Assembly: GCA_030620115.1 (NCBI GenBank)
Contig: JAUXFG010000142.1
Location: 1-10,144, forward strand
Direction of reading: 5' to 3'
Length of the DNA: 10,144 bases
Source: Candidatus Fermentibacterota bacterium
Lineage (GTDB): Bacteria; JAFGKV01
The notes under the pieces are model-generated. The model was not told where the DNA came from. It worked only from the letters and a program-made list of their open reading frames with translations, and searched no databases. Within the stretch, counting starts at the first letter, position 1; every line of letters starts with the position of its first letter. Below, piece by piece: positions 6,613 through 10,144 of the stretch. The translations under genes and the position numbers were made by a program.

Positions 6613-7091
6613 TAAGGATTTGGCTCTTCCTATGGCTCCTTTTGCTCGGCACTGGGTGTCAACGCAGCAGATTCACCGCTGAGATGATCCAGTATGGCGG
6701 TATGGAAACACCGAGCTCGTGGATCCTGGAGGGGGGGCGCATGGATCAGGGGATTCTGCGGCTTGTGGCCACTCCAGAGACTCCGGTAGCCTTGGCCTCC
6801 CAGCTCCTGCCGCCCTTGGCGGACGAGGGGGATCTCGTGCTCTCCGTGACTGCCCGGGCAGTGGCCGCTGATGCGCCTCTCTGTATAGATCTCTACGGCT
6901 TTGAGCGCGATGATCCGAAGCAGCAGCTCACCATAGAACCTGCGGATATGACGGACCAGTTCACCTCATCCGTGGCGATACTGTCTTCGGGATCATCCGA
7001 TCGGGGCATATGGGTTCGCATCTTCACCGAATCCACGAACAAGATTGAGGTTGATCACGTCAGCCTCCTCTATCTTTCCGGGGAGGGCTAG
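6588..7091 (+). CDS. Small putative lipoprotein with beta-sandwich-like domain
   Basis: Not recognised as a named family. From ATG 6588 it has 167 residues. A hydrophobic stretch (IRIWLFLWLLLLGTG) ends at Cys24, suggesting a lipoprotein signal; the lipobox LGTGC is slightly off consensus because Gly rather than Leu precedes the Thr. The remainder is rich in beta-type patterns. GGMETPSSW near the start, LVLSVTARAVAAD in the middle and the terminal KIEVDHVSLLYL recall jelly-roll carbohydrate-binding domains (family CBM/galactose-binding-like), where a final 'I-DDVSL' strand is common. GGAG at 6577-6580 is 7 bases before ATG 6588. ATG 6609 would give a shorter, more usual signal peptide. The upstream in-frame GTG 6555 only adds residues encoded by repeat DNA. 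It is divergent from the sulfatase-like gene; function unknown. Confidence 0.7.
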   Translation: MVEYRVGMIRIWLFLWLLLLGTGCQRSRFTAEMIQYGGMETPSSWILEGGRMDQGILRLVATPETPVALASQLLPPLADEGDLVLSVTARAVAADAPLCIDLYGFERDDPKQQLTIEPADMTDQFTSSVAILSSGSSDRGIWVRIFTESTNKIEVDHVSLLYLSGEG

Positions 7092-7114
7092 AGCCGGATA
7101 TCATGAACATCAAG

Positions 7115-7146
7115 GATGGGGGAATGGGTAGATGGGGGAATGGGTA
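7115..7146 (+). repeat. Tandem 16-mer, two exact copies
   Basis: GATGGGGGAATGGGTA occurs at 7115-7130 and again at 7131-7146 without mismatch. The 16-mer is itself two octamers (GATGGGGG, AATGGGTA), in keeping with the 8-base period of the other intergenic tracts. Confidence 0.85.
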
Positions 7147-7226
7147 GAAGAGAGCGTTCAGCGTTCAGCGTTGAGATGATGGAGGATGGAGAGATTCTTC
7201 GCTCTTTGCGGTCGCTCAGAATGGCA
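7147..7226 (+). repeat. Composite dispersed repeat, copy 1
   Basis: An 80-base segment that matches 10068-10140 closely. It begins GAAGAGAGC, continues with heptamers GCGTTCA, GCGTTCA, GCGTTGA, then GATGATGGAG, and ends in a 35-mer starting AGATTCTTCG and ending CTCAGAATGGCA (7192-7226). Copy 2 has one heptamer fewer, which accounts exactly for the 7-base length difference. Confidence 0.8.
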
Positions 7227-7257
7227 GTGGTAGGGCCTGTTTGGGTGCGTCGATGTC

Positions 7258-7292
7258 TGTCATTCTGAGGGAGCAGAGCGACCGAAGAATCT
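7258..7292 (-). repeat. Inverted, diverged copy of the 35-mer
   Basis: Read on the minus strand it starts AGATTCTTCG and ends CTCAGAATGACA, as in the 35-mers at 7192-7226 and 10106-10140, but the middle 13 or so bases differ. With 7192-7226 it forms an inverted pair separated by 31 bases, so a transcript could fold into a long interrupted stem. Confidence 0.75.
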
Positions 7293-7349
7293 GGGAGGGG
7301 GATGAATGAGTTGGAGGGTGAGATCCTGGGATGGCAGGCAGGGGAAGAT

Positions 7350-7369
7350 CGCAGGCAGGGACGCCTGCG
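7350..7369. repeat. GC-rich hairpin near the carboxypeptidase 3' end
   Basis: CGCAGGC (7350-7356) and GCCTGCG (7363-7369) are a perfect 7-bp stem around a 6-base loop. It lies 67 bases past the stop of the minus-strand carboxypeptidase gene. There is no T-run on either side, so terminator function is only a possibility. Confidence 0.5.
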
Positions 7370-7435
7370 CCACTGGGCTGCGCCATTGACGCTGGAAGCT
7401 CTCGATGTGGCGAAGCTGCCGGTGAGAAATCTGGG

Positions 7436-9910
7436 TCAACGTGGGGATTGAAGGACGTACTCTACGGCTCCCACTGCTTCAGATGCAGGTGATTCGTTCC
7501 ATGCGCCATCCACGGCGGTAACCCTCCAGAAGAACTCTTTGCCAGGCTCAGTCGGAAGTTCGATGTTTACGAACGTGTCAGCTACCGCCAGAGCAAGAAG
7601 GACTGGTGTGGGGTCAAAATAGGCCTCGCCTGATTGATAGATGCGGTAGTGCATCACACCGACATCATCCGCTGCGGGATCCCACGAAAGCACCACTTCC
7701 GTAGGGGTCCCACCGGGGTGTACCGAGAGGGACGGCACTGCAGTGGGCGCGGAGCCATCCGAGGAGTCCAGAAGCCAATCGATTATCCCGTCGAGCAGAT
7801 CGGGAAGGTCCATAGTCCCTGCATGCAAAGCTTCCAGGGGCGTGGCAGTGAATACCGTTCGGTACGTGGAAGATCCGGATCCAGGATAGCGAAGAGCCGT
7901 GAATTGGGATCCCGAGTCCACGGTGAAGATGCCCGCAGCCTGTGCGTCAGGAACGATGGCGTCGGCTGCATCGGTCATTCCTCCTGGGAAGAGAACATCC
8001 ATAGCAATCCCGTCAGTGATGGGATCTCCCGCAATGCCGTGCACCGACGAGATGCTGATGCTGGTGGTGTGATCAATCACATGGAGGTAGTCGGAGGTGA
8101 ACGGTTCCGAGCCATACGAGGTCAGGTAGTTCTCTGCCGAGAGAAGCATGGCCCCGCCCAGATCAAGGTACTGCGCCAGCGATGCCCGATCCTGAGCCTG
8201 GATGGAGGAGACGTTTTGGTCGCCTGCTGACCAGACGATAGCTCGATATCTCCTGAGCACTGAAAGCGGGACCGGGCCCTGGGTTGGCCGATCCCATGTA
8301 TCGAAGGAGTATCTGGAATCCCCCAGTCCCTCCGCAAGGCGGAGTTCGGTGACTTCATCGTCAGTATCAACAAAGAGGATGGTCGACATGCCCACGGGCA
8401 GCGATAGGGGGAGCGTGTCGGGCAAGACCCATTCCCCCTCCACGTTGATCTCACATTTGATCACATGGCCAAGCGGGCATGACGGGGACACAGAAAGCTC
8501 CACTGGGGTCCCTTGGACCGTGGAGAGCGCCGGCATCGGCCCTGAGAATATGGTCGGGGTGTCGAGCTGGACGTATGGATCAGTGCACACCAGTGTTGCA
8601 ATCACTTGGTCCGATGGGGAGAAACCTCCATTGACAAGTTCTATCAAGAGTTGGGCGATCTCGCCAGGGTCGAGTCTCCCGTTTTGGTTTCCTTGGCTGT
8701 CATCAATCAAAGAAGACTCCACCGCGGGCATTGGCCCGGAAAACAGGGCGAACGTCGTGCTGATTTGCCTCCCCTCGACGATATGATCCGGGATGGCCTC
8801 TTCCTGCCAGAATGCCTCACCAACCTCCGCCGTACAGCCGAATATCTTTGGCTTAATATTCTGTTCGCCATACATCCAGTCATTGGCGTCGCCATTGGTG
8901 TTGTATAAGATCTCCCAGGCAGTCCCTGTCTGATACCCTATCCCCGCGGTTGCCTCTAACGCAAGCCGCTGAAAGGCGGTGTGATCCGGAGTGTAAAGGT
9001 CGACATAGCCCCAGGGATAGAGAAGGGCGTTCCAGTAGCTATGCCAGTTCTGCGCGCAAGTGAATGAATGATCGAGGCAGAACTGCATAATGGCCTGGAT
9101 TTCCGGTTCAGAACCGGCGGAAGGGCCGCGATAGGTTTCGGACGAGGGGTGAGGGCTTGATCCCACATCATCGTAGCCCCACTCAAAGGGATAGTTGCGG
9201 TTCGGGTCAACCCCGAAGGTGCCATCGCCATTGTCGCGCCGATTCTTGCGCCACATCCCACCCCCGTCAGGGGCGGTAGACTCGTTGTGAAGATAGCCGT
9301 CCGGATTCACCACCGGGACGAACCATAGCTGACGATTGTCCACAAGGAAGGAGCAGAGAGGATCGGCACCGTACCCTGAGGCAAGGTAGTCGACAAAATC
9401 GAGGCACAGTGTGCAGGTGATGGGTTCCCTTGCATGGTGAACACCGGTAAAGAGAACCTCAGGCTCATTTTCCGCCATGGTTGGGTTGTCCGACACCTTC
9501 ATGGCCCAGATGATATTCCCCTCGTGAGAAACACCGATGGATTCCGGCTCGGTGACTATCCCGGGATACGTGGCGGCGAGCAGGTTCATCTCCGCTACTG
9601 CTTCGGCGTAGGTGTAGTAGTCGCCGAAATCCCCCCTGCCGCTCATCTGGGCGGAGTAGTAGGCCTCGAGATCATGGATCTCGATTTCGATCTGGAAACC
9701 ATGGGTTCTCGCCTTCTCCAAAGCGTTCTCTCTCCCGATGATTCTGAGCACACCCTCTTCGATCCATCCATGTGGTTCCACATCCATGGAGATCAGCTGA
9801 ATAACCTCTTGACGATTCTCCACACGGAGAGATGCTTGGCAATAGGGGCCTGGTTCGTGGTGAGAAGAGGATGAGAGAAGGAGCATGAGCAGAATAAGAA
9901 ACGAAGACAT
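7436..9910 (-). CDS. Secreted multidomain zinc carboxypeptidase (peptidase M14)
   Basis: Exported metallocarboxypeptidase of 824 residues, carboxypeptidase T-like. A short hydrophobic leader (MSSFLILLMLLLSSSS) lacks the usual Arg/Lys. A probable propeptide follows to about 95. The M14 domain spans about 98-385. Zinc ligands are H159 and E162 in HAREP and H290 in NWHSY; N237/R238 in DPNRNYPFEWG would bind the substrate carboxylate; E362 in CTAEVGE is the likely catalytic acid/base. Next come a beta-type module with DDSQGNQNGRLDPGE (403-417), a Rossmann-like segment resembling a class-I glutamine amidotransferase (ThuA-like) fold (about 511-712: ILFVDTDDEV, YRAIVWSAGD, YLDLGGAMLLSAENY), and an FnIII domain (about 722-816). 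No C-terminal sorting domain is seen. GGAGG 7 bases upstream and the promoter position support 9910 over the in-frame ATGs at 9982 and 9967. It likely degrades external peptides. Confidence 0.92.
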   Translation of the reverse strand: MSSFLILLMLLLSSSSHHEPGPYCQASLRVENRQEVIQLISMDVEPHGWIEEGVLRIIGRENALEKARTHGFQIEIEIHDLEAYYSAQMSGRGDFGDYYTYAEAVAEMNLLAATYPGIVTEPESIGVSHEGNIIWAMKVSDNPTMAENEPEVLFTGVHHAREPITCTLCLDFVDYLASGYGADPLCSFLVDNRQLWFVPVVNPDGYLHNESTAPDGGGMWRKNRRDNGDGTFGVDPNRNYPFEWGYDDVGSSPHPSSETYRGPSAGSEPEIQAIMQFCLDHSFTCAQNWHSYWNALLYPWGYVDLYTPDHTAFQRLALEATAGIGYQTGTAWEILYNTNGDANDWMYGEQNIKPKIFGCTAEVGEAFWQEEAIPDHIVEGRQISTTFALFSGPMPAVESSLIDDSQGNQNGRLDPGEIAQLLIELVNGGFSPSDQVIATLVCTDPYVQLDTPTIFSGPMPALSTVQGTPVELSVSPSCPLGHVIKCEINVEGEWVLPDTLPLSLPVGMSTILFVDTDDEVTELRLAEGLGDSRYSFDTWDRPTQGPVPLSVLRRYRAIVWSAGDQNVSSIQAQDRASLAQYLDLGGAMLLSAENYLTSYGSEPFTSDYLHVIDHTTSISISSVHGIAGDPITDGIAMDVLFPGGMTDAADAIVPDAQAAGIFTVDSGSQFTALRYPGSGSSTYRTVFTATPLEALHAGTMDLPDLLDGIIDWLLDSSDGSAPTAVPSLSVHPGGTPTEVVLSWDPAADDVGVMHYRIYQSGEAYFDPTPVLLALAVADTFVNIELPTEPGKEFFWRVTAVDGAWNESPASEAVGAVEYVLQSPR

Positions 9911-9917
9911 GGGTATT

Positions 9918-9922
9918 CCTCC
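9918..9922 (-). promoter_or_regulatory. Ribosome binding site of the carboxypeptidase gene
   Basis: On the minus strand GGAGG lies 7 bases before ATG 9910. It decides this start against the upstream in-frame ATG codons. Confidence 0.8.
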
Positions 9923-9955
9923 CCGGGGATGGGTTTCTGAAATGTATGCCTTTAC

Positions 9956-9982
9956 ATTATATCTCATGTACTTTCGATGCAA
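9956..9982 (-). promoter_or_regulatory. Probable sigma-70-type promoter of the carboxypeptidase gene
   Basis: The minus strand carries a perfect TATAAT (9961-9956). TTGCAT (9982-9977) lies 15 bases upstream, or GGTTGC at 17 bases spacing as the alternative -35. Transcription would begin near 9949, giving a leader of about 40 bases. This places the in-frame ATGs at 9982 and 9967 upstream of the transcript start. Confidence 0.6.
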
Positions 9983-10022
9983 CCGGTGGGGATGGGGGAT
10001 GGGGGTTGAGGGAATTACGAAA

Positions 10023-10052
10023 TGCTGGATTGCGTGATTGCGAATGGGGGAA
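10023..10052 (+). repeat. Octamer tract, downstream copy
   Basis: TGCTGGAT (10023-10030), TGCGTGAT (10031-10038), TGCGAA and TGGGGGAA (10045-10052) repeat the same units, in nearly the same order, as 8-31 at the window start. G-rich heptamers (TGGGGAT, GGGGGAT) lie at 9987-10000. Confidence 0.65.
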
Positions 10053-10067
10053 ATGAGGGGATGGGAA

Positions 10068-10140
10068 GAAGAGAGCGTTCAGCGTTGAGATGATGGAGCA
10101 AGGAGAGATTCTTCGCTCCTTGCAGTCGCTCAGAATGACA
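10068..10140 (+). repeat. Composite dispersed repeat, copy 2
   Basis: Matches 7147-7226 with one heptamer fewer and few substitutions; the terminal 35-mer (10106-10140) differs from that at 7192-7226 at 3 of 35 positions. As at copy 1, it is preceded by a G-rich octamer-like tract, so the whole arrangement (purine-rich tract, heptamers, 35-mer) appears to be a recurring unit. It runs to the window edge and may continue. Confidence 0.75.
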
Positions 10141-10144
10141 GCGA

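Larger units (their letters stand above)
7092..7435. other. Non-coding repeat-rich interval
   Basis: No credible gene in these 344 bases. In order they hold a twice-repeated 16-mer (7115-7146), a heptamer-containing segment (7147-7190), an inverted pair of a 35-base repeat (7192-7226 and 7258-7292) and a GC-rich hairpin (7350-7369). It lies between the 3' end of the plus-strand lipoprotein gene and the 3' end of the minus-strand carboxypeptidase gene, so any of the hairpins could help end transcription from either side. No T-rich terminator was seen. Confidence 0.7.

Noticed and set aside
7634-8230. 198-residue plus-strand frame
   Set aside because: Antisense to the well-supported carboxypeptidase, low-quality composition, no motif.
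8202-8786. 194-residue plus-strand frame
   Set aside because: Also a shadow of the carboxypeptidase; Ser/Pro-rich with no start signal.
9911-9982. Upstream ATG starts for the carboxypeptidase
   Set aside because: They overlap or precede the TATAAT promoter, and a strong GGAGG serves ATG 9910.
1-10144. tRNA or rRNA genes
   Set aside because: No cloverleaf with a GGTTCGA-type T-arm and acceptor stem, and no rRNA-like conserved stretch was seen on either strand.

Overview
The window looks like chromosomal DNA from a Gram-negative-type bacterium of moderately high GC content (judged by eye, not computed). An exported PBP4-type DD-carboxypeptidase, a putative lipoprotein and a multidomain secreted metallocarboxypeptidase with a C-terminal FnIII module all point to a complex envelope and extracellular proteolysis. 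The 'DDSxGNxNGRLDPGE' linker-type module resembles secreted proteins of poorly cultured FCB-group or related candidate phyla (for example Eisenbacteria- or Latescibacteria-like lineages). That placement is inference from style, not a database result.

Layout: 1-183 is a low-complexity G/A/T-rich tract built largely from octamers. A plus-strand block from about 217 to 5473 holds four genes: a GT4-type glycosyltransferase; a B12-binding-domain radical SAM protein; a CDP-paratose 2-epimerase (RfbE)-like SDR; and a signal-peptide-bearing D-Ala-D-Ala carboxypeptidase (peptidase S13). The S13 gene appears to start at a CTG codon overlapping the epimerase stop (CTGA) with a well-placed GGAG. Between the first two genes lies a 207-bp element (1507-1713) with 15-bp terminal inverted repeats and a perfect 13-bp-stem hairpin at its exact centre. 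It looks like a small non-autonomous (MITE-like) element, and its first three bases are the glycosyltransferase stop codon.

Convergent to this block is a minus-strand gene (6466-5369) for an exported member of the sulfatase/alkaline phosphatase fold that has lost most catalytic and metal-binding signatures. Its 3' end overlaps the S13 gene by 105 bp. Divergent from it is a small putative lipoprotein (6588-7091) with a possible beta-sandwich, carbohydrate-binding-like domain. A 344-bp non-coding stretch (7092-7435) holds tandem repeats, an inverted pair of a 35-bp repeat and a GC-rich hairpin. The window ends with a large minus-strand M14 zinc carboxypeptidase (9910-7436). It is preceded by a good TATAAT promoter and, beyond that, a second copy of the composite repeat seen at 7147-7226.

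How the parts may work together: the glycosyltransferase, radical SAM protein and RfbE-like epimerase suggest surface-glycan synthesis using an unusual sugar, possibly a 3,6-dideoxyhexose. The S13 peptidase appears translationally coupled to the epimerase, tying this to envelope maturation. The other genes are exported proteins with no visible operon link to that cluster. The intergenic DNA is unusually rich in structured repeats: octamer-phased tracts, heptamers and a 35-mer.
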